From Agarophyton chilense (Eukaryota; Rhodophyta; Florideophyceae; Gracilariales; Gracilariaceae), in the NCBI GenBank assembly GCA_030374765.1, contig JARGXX010000122.1:1-64000 (forward strand): a DNA stretch of 64,000 nt. The letters are read 5' to 3'. Shown piece by piece: positions 40,502 to 52,802 of this stretch (its first letter is position 1; each line of letters starts with the position of its first letter). Position numbers and translations under genes: made by a program. Under the pieces are notes generated by a model, which searched no databases, was not told where the DNA came from, and saw nothing but the letters and a program-made list of their open reading frames with translations.

Positions 40502-41440
40502 AAATTCCCTTCCGCGTTCAGTAAACGCTCCCAATTCTGTAAACTGCATCCACAACGCCACAAAAAAAATTCTATGTCTTTTTCGTATCTCGGATCACAT
40601 CTGATCACTCGTATGGTCACAGCTGCTCAAGATACTTTCCGAGCGACATCATAGTAGTATCTACCGTTTTTGAATATCAATGATACAAGTGAGGGCTGTC
40701 CAACATGTACCTCTATTCCACTACAGGAGACAAGCCAGCGACCACCGCACTCACTTATGTCCAACTGTGTTGATATCTCGAATCACTTTGTTTCCTTCGA
40801 CGACACCAACTGCGGCAACTGCACCCAGAGCAACGCTGAGCGCATTTCGTTCTGCTTGTTCGTGCCATCTGCACCAGCTTCTGATTTGCATACGCATGTG
40901 CGTCTCTTGGAACCCAACGAATGCTGTCGTATGACAGACACCGGCGCCTTGCCATGCGGTCGACATCCATGCTGCCATGCGCTTCCCTCTGTTTTGCAAC
41001 GAGAATCAAATGCTGTTCAGTCCGTGATTTTGTTGGAGAGCACAGCTCCTGAATTCTTTCTGTTCTGGTTTATTGCGACAAAACTGGTCCAAGATGATTC
41101 ACACCGCGTTCAAATTTTGGTTTTCACAGAGAATGGAAACCAGTGTGCTTTTCGGCTGCGATGAGAGATGATGCTCCGTGACGAAAAACTTCGAGTACTT
41201 TCGGACACTAGATCGAATTGAAACAGATCACACTTTTCAGTACTTGGACGCTGGTGTCGCCGGCGAACACCGAGCTACCTTGCGTCTTTGCCATCAAAGT
41301 TGGTCGAGAAATATCGCCCTCTGTGTGTTGAAGCGTTTCCCTCACCGTTTGTTCTGTGTACTTTACACGCGTTTCAATCCTTGCGTCCTCCCTCGAAATA
41401 AGCAAGGCATCTCACACAACAAACAACCCAATCGTTTAAG

Positions 41441-42730
41441 ATGGACAATGAACTTGTTGCACACCAGTTTTCGGGGTTTCTCAAGAGAAGGGGATTGAAC
41501 TACACAAATCGCAGCAACCAAAACAGAAGAAGCTTAGATGAGTTCCCCCGCGCTCTCCGACTACCGCCGCTTGGAAACCCTCAAGCAGGGAGTCTTCCAA
41601 GCTTCCAATCTCTATTCGGCCGCTCGGAAGATTCAAGACTTCCATCCGGCCATCGATTTATTTCTCAACGACTACCGCCGCTTGGAATATCTCAACCGGG
41701 AAGTCTTCCGGGTTTCGAATCTTCATTTGGCCGCCCAGGCGATTCCAGACTTCCATCTGGCCATCAATTTAGATCTCTTCGACTACCGCCGCTTGGAAAC
41801 CCGCAACCACAAAGTCTTTCGAGTTTCCAATCTCTATTCGGCCGCCCATTCGGCCGCCCGGAAGATTCAAGACTTGGATTCGGTCATCAACCCACTTCTT
41901 GCGATGTCCGTCGGAGTGGAAGTGGAACCGCTCGTCCCGTGTCTCTCGAACGGTTTCAGGAAGCAAGGGGCACTCACCCCATTCCTGCACTCCAGTCCCA
42001 CGGAAATGAACACTACACGGAAATCCCACACCAACACCGCCATGGGGAAACAGCGTGGCGAAGAAAAAGTGTTCTGAAACTACCTCAGGAGCGCAAGAGT
42101 CGGGATGAAGGCGCCCCAGAGATTGCACAGAGATTTTGTTCAGATAGCATTCGCCAATCTCCAGTTCATGTGCCTTATCCTGCCCCGGAAGCGTCGTGTC
42201 TCGTTCAAGAAGTTTCCCACCGGTCTCCTGAGCACAACCTCCGTGACGATTCGTTGTTGCCGATACGTACAGCTCCTGCTGGTTGCTCATCATTTCCAAC
42301 CCATCAACCAGGACTCGAAAAACTTGGCATCACAGGCTCCCGTACCAAACGTCCCCAGATTTTCCAGTGTGAGTGGTGTACGAAGTCGTTTGGTCGCAAG
42401 CATCATAAGGTGCGACACATCCAAGCCATTCATCGAAAAGTGAGTTACTTCAGCTTTCACTGCGGATCTCAATCACGTCGGTCTTTTCTAACATTTCTCT
42501 TTGCAATTGCTTTTGAAACCATCTTCTTTGACATATCCATATTGGATGGGGTAACTCAGGTGCGCCCCTTTGTCTGCCCCGTATGCTCGCATCGGTTTGA
42601 CCAGAAACAGAACCTAGAAAGGCATTTGAGTACTGTTCACTGCGTTGAGGCGGGGTTCAAGTGCCAGATTTGCGGCATCCTGTTTTCGCAAAGAGCGATG
42701 GCCGAATCCCACATGAAAACTGCTCATTAA
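41441..42730 (+). CDS. three-finger C2H2 zinc-finger protein (array unit 2)
   Basis: It predicts the same protein as unit 1. Exon 1 is 41441-42439, intron 42440-42559, exon 2 42560-42730. The upstream 164-aa ORF is the Gly-Ala type, and the post-stop position reads GTGTAG. Confidence 0.75.
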   Translation: MDNELVAHQFSGFLKRRGLNYTNRSNQNRRSLDEFPRALRLPPLGNPQAGSLPSFQSLFGRSEDSRLPSGHRFISQRLPPLGISQPGSLPGFESSFGRPGDSRLPSGHQFRSLRLPPLGNPQPQSLSSFQSLFGRPFGRPEDSRLGFGHQPTSCDVRRSGSGTARPVSLERFQEARGTHPIPALQSHGNEHYTEIPHQHRHGETAWRRKSVLKLPQERKSRDEGAPEIAQRFCSDSIRQSPVHVPYPAPEASCLVQEVSHRSPEHNLRDDSLLPIRTAPAGCSSFPTHQPGLEKLGITGSRTKRPQIFQCEWCTKSFGRKHHKVRHIQAIHRKVSYFSFHCGSQSRRSFLTFLFAIAFETIFFDISILDGVTQVRPFVCPVCSHRFDQKQNLERHLSTVHCVEAGFKCQICGILFSQRAMAESHMKTAH

Positions 42731-43958
42731 GCTTTCGAGCATTTGCAATTTAGGCTGTACAAGATCTACTTTACGGAGATGGAGGATTATTTGAGGCATG
42801 TACGCGCAGAGCACCCAAATCGCCACAGTTTATCGACGGATGTGAAGAGAGTGTAGTTGGACTGCTAAAGTCGCAAACTATACTCTCTTCACAACCGTTG
42901 ATGAACTGTGACAGTGAGGGTGCTCTGCGCTTCCCTCGGTCAAAACATCATCCATGTTCAGAAAGTAGATCTTGCAAAGCTGACATTTAAAACCCCCAAA
43001 AGTCGGATGAGCATTCTCCAAATTCCCTTCCGCGTTCAGTAAACGCTCCCAATTCTGTAAACTGCATCCACAACGCCACAAAAAAAATTCTATGTCTTTT
43101 TCGTATCTCGGATCACATCTGATCACTCGTATGGTCACAGCTGCTCAAGATACTTTCCGAGCGACATCATAGTAGTATCTACCGTTTTTGAATATCAATG
43201 ATACAAGTGAGGGCTGTCCAACATGTACCTCTATTCCACTACAGGAGACAAGCCAGCGACCACCGCACTCACTTATGTCCAACTGTGTTGATATCTCGAA
43301 TCACTTTGTTTCCTTCGACGACACCAACTGCGGCAACTGCACCCAGAGCAACGCTGAGCGCATTTCGTTCTGCTTGTTCGTGCCATCTGCACCAGCTTCT
43401 GATTTGCATACGCATGTGCGTCTCTTGGAACCCAACGAATGCTGTCGTATGACAGACACCAGCGTCTTGCCATGCGGTCGACATCCATGCTGCCATGCGC
43501 TTCCCTCTGTTTTGCAACGAGAATCAAATGCTGTTCAGTCCGTGATTTTGTTGGAGAGCACAGCTCCTGAATTCTTTCTGTTCTGGTTTATTGCGACAAA
43601 ACTGGTCCAAGATGATTCACACCGCGTTCAAATTTTGGTTTTCACAGAGAATGGAAACCAGTGTGCTTTTCGGCTGCGATGAGAGATGATGCTCCGTGAC
43701 GAAAAACTTCGAGTACTTTCGGACACTAGATCGAATTGAAACAGATCACACTTTTCAGTACTTGGACGCTGGTGTCGCCGGCGAACACCGAGCTACCTTG
43801 CGTCTTTGCCATCAAAGTTGGTCGAGAAATATCGCCCTCTGTGTGTTGAAGCGTTTCCCTCACCGTTTGTTCTGTGTACTTTACACGCGTTTCAATCCTT
43901 GCGTCCTCCCTCGAAATAAGCAAGGCATCTCACACAACAAACAACCCAATCGTTTAAG

Positions 43959-45248
43959 ATGGACAATGAACTTGTTGCACACCAGTTTTCGGGGTTTCTC
44001 AAGAGAAGGGGATTGAACTACACAAATCGCAGCAACCAAAACAGAAGAAGCTTAGATGAGTTCCCCCGCGCTCTCCGACTACCGCCGCTTGGAAACCCTC
44101 AAGCAGGGAGTCTTCCAAGCTTCCAATCTCTATTCGGCCGCTCGGAAGATTCAAGACTTCCATCCGGCCATCGATTTATTTCTCAACGACTACCGCCGCT
44201 TGGAATATCTCAACCGGGAAGTCTTCCGGGTTTCGAATCTTCATTTGGCCGCCCAGGCGATTCCAGACTTCCATCTGGCCATCAATTTAGATCTCTTCGA
44301 CTACCGCCGCTTGGAAACCCGCAACCACAAAGTCTTTCGAGTTTCCAATCTCTATTCGGCCGCCCATTCGGCCGCCCGGAAGATTCAAGACTTGGATTCG
44401 GTCATCAACCCACTTCTTGCGATGTCCGTCGGAGTGGAAGTGGAACCGCTCGTCCCGTGTCTCTCGAACGGTTTCAGGAAGCAAGGGGCACTCACCCCAT
44501 TCCTGCACTCCAGTCCCACGGAAATGAACACTACACGGAAATCCCACACCAACACCGCCATGGGGAAACAGCGTGGCGAAGAAAAAGTGTTCTGAAACTA
44601 CCTCAGGAGCGCAAGAGTCGGGATGAAGGCGCCCCAGAGATTGCACAGAGATTTTGTTCAGATAGCATTCGCCAATCTCCAGTTCATGTGCCTTATCCTG
44701 CCCCGGAAGCGTCGTGTCTCGTTCAAGAAGTTTCCCACCGGTCTCCTGAGCACAACCTCCGTGACGATTCGTTGTTGCCGATACGTACAGCTCCTGCTGG
44801 TTGCTCATCATTTCCAACCCATCAACCAGGACTCGAAAAACTTGGCATCACAGGCTCCCGTACCAAACGTCCCCAGATTTTCCAGTGTGAGTGGTGTACG
44901 AAGTCGTTTGGTCGCAAGCATCATAAGGTGCGACACATCCAAGCCATTCATCGAAAAGTGAGTTACTTCAGCTTTCACTGCGGATCTCAATCACGTCGGT
45001 CTTTTCTAACATTTCTCTTTGCAATTGCTTTTGAAACCATCTTCTTTGACATATCCATATTGGATGGGGTAACTCAGGTGCGCCCCTTTGTCTGCCCCGT
45101 ATGCTCGCATCGGTTTGACCAGAAACAGAACCTAGAAAGGCATTTGAGTACTGTTCACTGCGTTGAGGCGGGGTTCAAGTGCCAGATTTGCGGCATCCTG
45201 TTTTCGCAAAGAGCGATGGCCGAATCCCACATGAAAACTGCTCATTAA
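43959..45248 (+). CDS. three-finger C2H2 zinc-finger protein (array unit 3)
   Basis: Exon 1 is 43959-44957, intron 44958-45077, exon 2 45078-45248. Predicted protein identical to unit 1. Upstream ORF Ser-Val type; post-stop GTGTAG. Confidence 0.75.
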   Translation: MDNELVAHQFSGFLKRRGLNYTNRSNQNRRSLDEFPRALRLPPLGNPQAGSLPSFQSLFGRSEDSRLPSGHRFISQRLPPLGISQPGSLPGFESSFGRPGDSRLPSGHQFRSLRLPPLGNPQPQSLSSFQSLFGRPFGRPEDSRLGFGHQPTSCDVRRSGSGTARPVSLERFQEARGTHPIPALQSHGNEHYTEIPHQHRHGETAWRRKSVLKLPQERKSRDEGAPEIAQRFCSDSIRQSPVHVPYPAPEASCLVQEVSHRSPEHNLRDDSLLPIRTAPAGCSSFPTHQPGLEKLGITGSRTKRPQIFQCEWCTKSFGRKHHKVRHIQAIHRKVSYFSFHCGSQSRRSFLTFLFAIAFETIFFDISILDGVTQVRPFVCPVCSHRFDQKQNLERHLSTVHCVEAGFKCQICGILFSQRAMAESHMKTAH

Positions 45249-46476
45249 GCTTTCGAGCATTTGCAATTTAGGCTGTACAAGATCTACTTTACGGAGATGG
45301 AGGATTATTTGAGGCATGTACGCGCAGAGCACCCAAATCGCCACAGTTTATCGACGGATGTGAAGAGAGTGTAGTTGGACTGCTAAAGTCGCAAACTATA
45401 CTCTCTTCACAACCGTTGATGAACTGTGACAGTGAGGGTGCTCTGCGCTTCCCTCGGTCAAAACATCATCCATGTTCAGAAAGTAGATCTTGCAAAGCTG
45501 ACATTTAAAACCCCCAAAAGTCGGATGAGCATTCTCCAAATTCCCTTCCGCGTTCAGTAAACGCTCCCAATTCTGTAAACTGCATCCACAACGCCACAAA
45601 AAAAATTCTATGTCTTTTTCGTATCTCGGATCACATCTGATCACTCGTATGGTCACAGCTGCTCAAGATACTTTCCGAGCGACATCATAGTAGTATCTAC
45701 CGTTTTTGAATATCAATGATACAAGTGAGGGCTGTCCAACATGTACCTCTATTCCACTACAGGAGACAAGCCAGCGACCACCGCACTCACTTATGTCCAA
45801 CTGTGTTGATATCTCGAATCACTTTGTTTCCTTCGACGACACCAACTGCGGCAACTGCACCCAGAGCAACGCTGAGCGCATTTCGTTCTGCTTGTTCGTG
45901 CCATCTGCACCAGCTTCTGATTTGCATACGCATGTGCGTCTCTTGGAACCCAACGAATGCTGTCGTATGACAGACACCGGCGCCTTGCCATGCGGTCGAC
46001 ATCCATGCTGCCATGCGCTTCCCTCTGTTTTGCAACGAGAATCAAATGCTGTTCAGTCCGTGATTTTGTTGGAGAGCACAGCTCCTGAATTCTTTCTGTT
46101 CTGGTTTATTGCGACAAAACTGGTCCAAGATGATTCACACCGCGTTCAAATTTTGGTTTTCACAGAGAATGGAAACCAGTGTGCTTTTCGGCTGCGATGA
46201 GAGATGATGCTCCGTGACGAAAAACTTCGAGTACTTTCGGACACTAGATCGAATTGAAACAGATCACACTTTTCAGTACTTGGACGCTGGTGTCGCCGGC
46301 GAACACCGAGCTACCTTGCGTCTTTGCCATCAAAGTTGGTCGAGAAATATCGCCCTCTGTGTGTTGAAGCGTTTCCCTCACCGTTTGTTCTGTGTACTTT
46401 ACACGCGTTTCAATCCTTGCGTCCTCCCTCGAAATAAGCAAGGCATCTCACACAACAAACAACCCAATCGTTTAAG

Positions 46477-47766
46477 ATGGACAATGAACTTGTTGCACAC
46501 CAGTTTTCGGGGTTTCTCAAGAGAAGGGGATTGAACTACACAAATCGCAGCAACCAAAACAGAAGAAGCTTAGATGAGTTCCCCCGCGCTCTCCGACTAC
46601 CGCCGCTTGGAAACCCTCAAGCAGGGAGTCTTCCAAGCTTCCAATCTCTATTCGGCCGCTCGGAAGATTCAAGACTTCCATCCGGCCATCGATTTATTTC
46701 TCAACGACTACCGCCGCTTGGAATATCTCAACCGGGAAGTCTTCCGGGTTTCGAATCTTCATTTGGCCGCCCAGGCGATTCCAGACTTCCATCTGGCCAT
46801 CAATTTAGATCTCTTCGACTACCGCCGCTTGGAAACCCGCAACCACAAAGTCTTTCGAGTTTCCAATCTCTATTCGGCCGCCCATTCGGCCGCCCGGAAG
46901 ATTCAAGACTTGGATTCGGTCATCAACCCACTTCTTGCGATGTCCGTCGGAGTGGAAGTGGAACCGCTCGTCCCGTGTCTCTCGAACGGTTTCAGGAAGC
47001 AAGGGGCACTCACCCCATTCCTGCACTCCAGTCCCACGGAAATGAACACTACACGGAAATCCCACACCAACACCGCCATGGGGAAACAGCGTGGCGAAGA
47101 AAAAGTGTTCTGAAACTACCTCAGGAGCGCAAGAGTCGGGATGAAGGCGCCCCAGAGATTGCACAGAGATTTTGTTCAGATAGCATTCGCCAATCTCCAG
47201 TTCATGTGCCTTATCCTGCCCCGGAAGCGTCGTGTCTCGTTCAAGAAGTTTCCCACCGGTCTCCTGAGCACAACCTCCGTGACGATTCGTTGTTGCCGAT
47301 ACGTACAGCTCCTGCTGGTTGCTCATCATTTCCAACCCATCAACCAGGACTCGAAAAACTTGGCATCACAGGCTCCCGTACCAAACGTCCCCAGATTTTC
47401 CAGTGTGAGTGGTGTACGAAGTCGTTTGGTCGCAAGCATCATAAGGTGCGACACATCCAAGCCATTCATCGAAAAGTGAGTTACTTCAGCTTTCACTGCG
47501 GATCTCAATCACGTCGGTCTTTTCTAACATTTCTCTTTGCAATTGCTTTTGAAACCATCTTCTTTGACATATCCATATTGGATGGGGTAACTCAGGTGCG
47601 CCCCTTTGTCTGCCCCGTATGCTCGCATCGGTTTGACCAGAAACAGAACCTAGAAAGGCATTTGAGTACTGTTCACTGCGTTGAGGCGGGGTTCAAGTGC
47701 CAGATTTGCGGCATCCTGTTTTCGCAAAGAGCGATGGCCGAATCCCACATGAAAACTGCTCATTAA
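46477..47766 (+). CDS. three-finger C2H2 zinc-finger protein (array unit 4)
   Basis: Exon 1 is 46477-47475, intron 47476-47595, exon 2 47596-47766. Predicted protein identical to unit 1. Upstream ORF Gly-Ala type; post-stop GTGTAG. Confidence 0.75.
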   Translation: MDNELVAHQFSGFLKRRGLNYTNRSNQNRRSLDEFPRALRLPPLGNPQAGSLPSFQSLFGRSEDSRLPSGHRFISQRLPPLGISQPGSLPGFESSFGRPGDSRLPSGHQFRSLRLPPLGNPQPQSLSSFQSLFGRPFGRPEDSRLGFGHQPTSCDVRRSGSGTARPVSLERFQEARGTHPIPALQSHGNEHYTEIPHQHRHGETAWRRKSVLKLPQERKSRDEGAPEIAQRFCSDSIRQSPVHVPYPAPEASCLVQEVSHRSPEHNLRDDSLLPIRTAPAGCSSFPTHQPGLEKLGITGSRTKRPQIFQCEWCTKSFGRKHHKVRHIQAIHRKVSYFSFHCGSQSRRSFLTFLFAIAFETIFFDISILDGVTQVRPFVCPVCSHRFDQKQNLERHLSTVHCVEAGFKCQICGILFSQRAMAESHMKTAH

Positions 47767-48994
47767 GCTTTCGAGCATTTGCAATTTAGGCTGTACAAGA
47801 TCTACTTTACGGAGATGGAGGATTATTTGAGGCATGTACGCGCAGAGCACCCAAATCGCCACAGTTTATCGACGGATGTGAAGAGAGTGTAGTTGGACTG
47901 CTAAAGTCGCAAACTATACTCTCTTCACAACCGTTGATGAACTGTGACAGTGAGGGTGCTCTGCGCTTCCCTCGGTCAAAACATCATCCATGTTCAGAAA
48001 GTAGATCTTGCAAAGCTGACATTTAAAACCCCCAAAAGTCGGATGAGCATTCTCCAAATTCCCTTCCGCGTTCAGTAAACGCTCCCAATTCTGTAAACTG
48101 CATCCACAACGCCACAAAAAAAATTCTATGTCTTTTTCGTATCTCGGATCACATCTGATCACTCGTATGGTCACAGCTGCTCAAGATACTTTCCGAGCGA
48201 CATCATAGTAGTATCTACCGTTTTTGAATATCAATGATACAAGTGAGGGCTGTCCAACATGTACCTCTATTCCACTACAGGAGACAAGCCAGCGACCACC
48301 GCACTCACTTATGTCCAACTGTGTTGATATCTCGAATCACTTTGTTTCCTTCGACGACACCAACTGCGGCAACTGCACCCAGAGCAACGCTGAGCGCATT
48401 TCGTTCTGCTTGTTCGTGCCATCTGCACCAGCTTCTGATTTGCATACGCATGTGCGTCTCTTGGAACCCAACGAATGCTGTCGTATGACAGACACCAGCG
48501 TCTTGCCATGCGGTCGACATCCATGCTGCCATGCGCTTCCCTCTGTTTTGCAACGAGAATCAAATGCTGTTCAGTCCGTGATTTTGTTGGAGAGCACAGC
48601 TCCTGAATTCTTTCTGTTCTGGTTTATTGCGACAAAACTGGTCCAAGATGATTCACACCGCGTTCAAATTTTGGTTTTCACAGAGAATGGAAACCAGTGT
48701 GCTTTTCGGCTGCGATGAGAGATGATGCTCCGTGACGAAAAACTTCGAGTACTTTCGGACACTAGATCGAATTGAAACAGATCACACTTTTCAGTACTTG
48801 GACGCTGGTGTCGCCGGCGAACACCGAGCTACCTTGCGTCTTTGCCATCAAAGTTGGTCGAGAAATATCGCCCTCTGTGTGTTGAAGCGTTTCCCTCACC
48901 GTTTGTTCTGTGTACTTTACACGCGTTTCAATCCTTGCGTCCTCCCTCGAAATAAGCAAGGCATCTCACACAACAAACAACCCAATCGTTTAAG

Positions 48995-50284
48995 ATGGAC
49001 AATGAACTTGTTGCACACCAGTTTTCGGGGTTTCTCAAGAGAAGGGGATTGAACTACACAAATCGCAGCAACCAAAACAGAAGAAGCTTAGATGAGTTCC
49101 CCCGCGCTCTCCGACTACCGCCGCTTGGAAACCCTCAAGCAGGGAGTCTTCCAAGCTTCCAATCTCTATTCGGCCGCTCGGAAGATTCAAGACTTCCATC
49201 CGGCCATCGATTTATTTCTCAACGACTACCGCCGCTTGGAATATCTCAACCGGGAAGTCTTCCGGGTTTCGAATCTTCATTTGGCCGCCCAGGCGATTCC
49301 AGACTTCCATCTGGCCATCAATTTAGATCTCTTCGACTACCGCCGCTTGGAAACCCGCAACCACAAAGTCTTTCGAGTTTCCAATCTCTATTCGGCCGCC
49401 CATTCGGCCGCCCGGAAGATTCAAGACTTGGATTCGGTCATCAACCCACTTCTTGCGATGTCCGTCGGAGTGGAAGTGGAACCGCTCGTCCCGTGTCTCT
49501 CGAACGGTTTCAGGAAGCAAGGGGCACTCACCCCATTCCTGCACTCCAGTCCCACGGAAATGAACACTACACGGAAATCCCACACCAACACCGCCATGGG
49601 GAAACAGCGTGGCGAAGAAAAAGTGTTCTGAAACTACCTCAGGAGCGCAAGAGTCGGGATGAAGGCGCCCCAGAGATTGCACAGAGATTTTGTTCAGATA
49701 GCATTCGCCAATCTCCAGTTCATGTGCCTTATCCTGCCCCGGAAGCGTCGTGTCTCGTTCAAGAAGTTTCCCACCGGTCTCCTGAGCACAACCTCCGTGA
49801 CGATTCGTTGTTGCCGATACGTACAGCTCCTGCTGGTTGCTCATCATTTCCAACCCATCAACCAGGACTCGAAAAACTTGGCATCACAGGCTCCCGTACC
49901 AAACGTCCCCAGATTTTCCAGTGTGAGTGGTGTACGAAGTCGTTTGGTCGCAAGCATCATAAGGTGCGACACATCCAAGCCATTCATCGAAAAGTGAGTT
50001 ACTTCAGCTTTCACTGCGGATCTCAATCACGTCGGTCTTTTCTAACATTTCTCTTTGCAATTGCTTTTGAAACCATCTTCTTTGACATATCCATATTGGA
50101 TGGGGTAACTCAGGTGCGCCCCTTTGTCTGCCCCGTATGCTCGCATCGGTTTGACCAGAAACAGAACCTAGAAAGGCATTTGAGTACTGTTCACTGCGTT
50201 GAGGCGGGGTTCAAGTGCCAGATTTGCGGCATCCTGTTTTCGCAAAGAGCGATGGCCGAATCCCACATGAAAACTGCTCATTAA
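48995..50284 (+). CDS. three-finger C2H2 zinc-finger protein (array unit 5)
   Basis: Exon 1 is 48995-49993, intron 49994-50113, exon 2 50114-50284. Predicted protein identical to unit 1. Upstream ORF Ser-Val type; post-stop GTGTAG. Confidence 0.75.
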   Translation: MDNELVAHQFSGFLKRRGLNYTNRSNQNRRSLDEFPRALRLPPLGNPQAGSLPSFQSLFGRSEDSRLPSGHRFISQRLPPLGISQPGSLPGFESSFGRPGDSRLPSGHQFRSLRLPPLGNPQPQSLSSFQSLFGRPFGRPEDSRLGFGHQPTSCDVRRSGSGTARPVSLERFQEARGTHPIPALQSHGNEHYTEIPHQHRHGETAWRRKSVLKLPQERKSRDEGAPEIAQRFCSDSIRQSPVHVPYPAPEASCLVQEVSHRSPEHNLRDDSLLPIRTAPAGCSSFPTHQPGLEKLGITGSRTKRPQIFQCEWCTKSFGRKHHKVRHIQAIHRKVSYFSFHCGSQSRRSFLTFLFAIAFETIFFDISILDGVTQVRPFVCPVCSHRFDQKQNLERHLSTVHCVEAGFKCQICGILFSQRAMAESHMKTAH

Positions 50285-51512
50285 GCTTTCGAGCATTTGC
50301 AATTTAGGCTGTACAAGATCTACTTTACGGAGATGGAGGATTATTTGAGGCATGTACGCGCAGAGCACCCAAATCGCCACAGTTTATCGACGGATGTGAA
50401 GAGAGTGTAGTTGGACTGCTAAAGTCGCAAACTATACTCTCTTCACAACCGTTGATGAACTGTGACAGTGAGGGTGCTCTGCGCTTCCCTCGGTCAAAAC
50501 ATCATCCATGTTCAGAAAGTAGATCTTGCAAAGCTGACATTTAAAACCCCCAAAAGTCGGATGAGCATTCTCCAAATTCCCTTCCGCGTTCAGTAAACGC
50601 TCCCAATTCTGTAAACTGCATCCACAACGCCACAAAAAAAATTCTATGTCTTTTTCGTATCTCGGATCACATCTGATCACTCGTATGGTCACAGCTGCTC
50701 AAGATACTTTCCGAGCGACATCATAGTAGTATCTACCGTTTTTGAATATCAATGATACAAGTGAGGGCTGTCCAACATGTACCTCTATTCCACTACAGGA
50801 GACAAGCCAGCGACCACCGCACTCACTTATGTCCAACTGTGTTGATATCTCGAATCACTTTGTTTCCTTCGACGACACCAACTGCGGCAACTGCACCCAG
50901 AGCAACGCTGAGCGCATTTCGTTCTGCTTGTTCGTGCCATCTGCACCAGCTTCTGATTTGCATACGCATGTGCGTCTCTTGGAACCCAACGAATGCTGTC
51001 GTATGACAGACACCGGCGCCTTGCCATGCGGTCGACATCCATGCTGCCATGCGCTTCCCTCTGTTTTGCAACGAGAATCAAATGCTGTTCAGTCCGTGAT
51101 TTTGTTGGAGAGCACAGCTCCTGAATTCTTTCTGTTCTGGTTTATTGCGACAAAACTGGTCCAAGATGATTCACACCGCGTTCAAATTTTGGTTTTCACA
51201 GAGAATGGAAACCAGTGTGCTTTTCGGCTGCGATGAGAGATGATGCTCCGTGACGAAAAACTTCGAGTACTTTCGGACACTAGATCGAATTGAAACAGAT
51301 CACACTTTTCAGTACTTGGACGCTGGTGTCGCCGGCGAACACCGAGCTACCTTGCGTCTTTGCCATCAAAGTTGGTCGAGAAATATCGCCCTCTGTGTGT
51401 TGAAGCGTTTCCCTCACCGTTTGTTCTGTGTACTTTACACGCGTTTCAATCCTTGCGTCCTCCCTCGAAATAAGCAAGGCATCTCACACAACAAACAACC
51501 CAATCGTTTAAG

Positions 51513-52802
51513 ATGGACAATGAACTTGTTGCACACCAGTTTTCGGGGTTTCTCAAGAGAAGGGGATTGAACTACACAAATCGCAGCAACCAAAACAGAA
51601 GAAGCTTAGATGAGTTCCCCCGCGCTCTCCGACTACCGCCGCTTGGAAACCCTCAAGCAGGGAGTCTTCCAAGCTTCCAATCTCTATTCGGCCGCTCGGA
51701 AGATTCAAGACTTCCATCCGGCCATCGATTTATTTCTCAACGACTACCGCCGCTTGGAATATCTCAACCGGGAAGTCTTCCGGGTTTCGAATCTTCATTT
51801 GGCCGCCCAGGCGATTCCAGACTTCCATCTGGCCATCAATTTAGATCTCTTCGACTACCGCCGCTTGGAAACCCGCAACCACAAAGTCTTTCGAGTTTCC
51901 AATCTCTATTCGGCCGCCCATTCGGCCGCCCGGAAGATTCAAGACTTGGATTCGGTCATCAACCCACTTCTTGCGATGTCCGTCGGAGTGGAAGTGGAAC
52001 CGCTCGTCCCGTGTCTCTCGAACGGTTTCAGGAAGCAAGGGGCACTCACCCCATTCCTGCACTCCAGTCCCACGGAAATGAACACTACACGGAAATCCCA
52101 CACCAACACCGCCATGGGGAAACAGCGTGGCGAAGAAAAAGTGTTCTGAAACTACCTCAGGAGCGCAAGAGTCGGGATGAAGGCGCCCCAGAGATTGCAC
52201 AGAGATTTTGTTCAGATAGCATTCGCCAATCTCCAGTTCATGTGCCTTATCCTGCCCCGGAAGCGTCGTGTCTCGTTCAAGAAGTTTCCCACCGGTCTCC
52301 TGAGCACAACCTCCGTGACGATTCGTTGTTGCCGATACGTACAGCTCCTGCTGGTTGCTCATCATTTCCAACCCATCAACCAGGACTCGAAAAACTTGGC
52401 ATCACAGGCTCCCGTACCAAACGTCCCCAGATTTTCCAGTGTGAGTGGTGTACGAAGTCGTTTGGTCGCAAGCATCATAAGGTGCGACACATCCAAGCCA
52501 TTCATCGAAAAGTGAGTTACTTCAGCTTTCACTGCGGATCTCAATCACGTCGGTCTTTTCTAACATTTCTCTTTGCAATTGCTTTTGAAACCATCTTCTT
52601 TGACATATCCATATTGGATGGGGTAACTCAGGTGCGCCCCTTTGTCTGCCCCGTATGCTCGCATCGGTTTGACCAGAAACAGAACCTAGAAAGGCATTTG
52701 AGTACTGTTCACTGCGTTGAGGCGGGGTTCAAGTGCCAGATTTGCGGCATCCTGTTTTCGCAAAGAGCGATGGCCGAATCCCACATGAAAACTGCTCATT
52801 AA
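51513..52802 (+). CDS. three-finger C2H2 zinc-finger protein (array unit 6)
   Basis: Exon 1 is 51513-52511, intron 52512-52631, exon 2 52632-52802. Predicted protein identical to unit 1. Upstream ORF Gly-Ala type; post-stop GTGTAG. Confidence 0.75.
   Translation: MDNELVAHQFSGFLKRRGLNYTNRSNQNRRSLDEFPRALRLPPLGNPQAGSLPSFQSLFGRSEDSRLPSGHRFISQRLPPLGISQPGSLPGFESSFGRPGDSRLPSGHQFRSLRLPPLGNPQPQSLSSFQSLFGRPFGRPEDSRLGFGHQPTSCDVRRSGSGTARPVSLERFQEARGTHPIPALQSHGNEHYTEIPHQHRHGETAWRRKSVLKLPQERKSRDEGAPEIAQRFCSDSIRQSPVHVPYPAPEASCLVQEVSHRSPEHNLRDDSLLPIRTAPAGCSSFPTHQPGLEKLGITGSRTKRPQIFQCEWCTKSFGRKHHKVRHIQAIHRKVSYFSFHCGSQSRRSFLTFLFAIAFETIFFDISILDGVTQVRPFVCPVCSHRFDQKQNLERHLSTVHCVEAGFKCQICGILFSQRAMAESHMKTAH

Noticed and set aside
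40360..40620. 86-codon minus-strand ORF crossing the unit junction with a Cys-containing finger
   Set aside because: It begins at GTG, spans the junction of two units and has lost a finger His. It is the inverted-repeat relic, not an independent gene.
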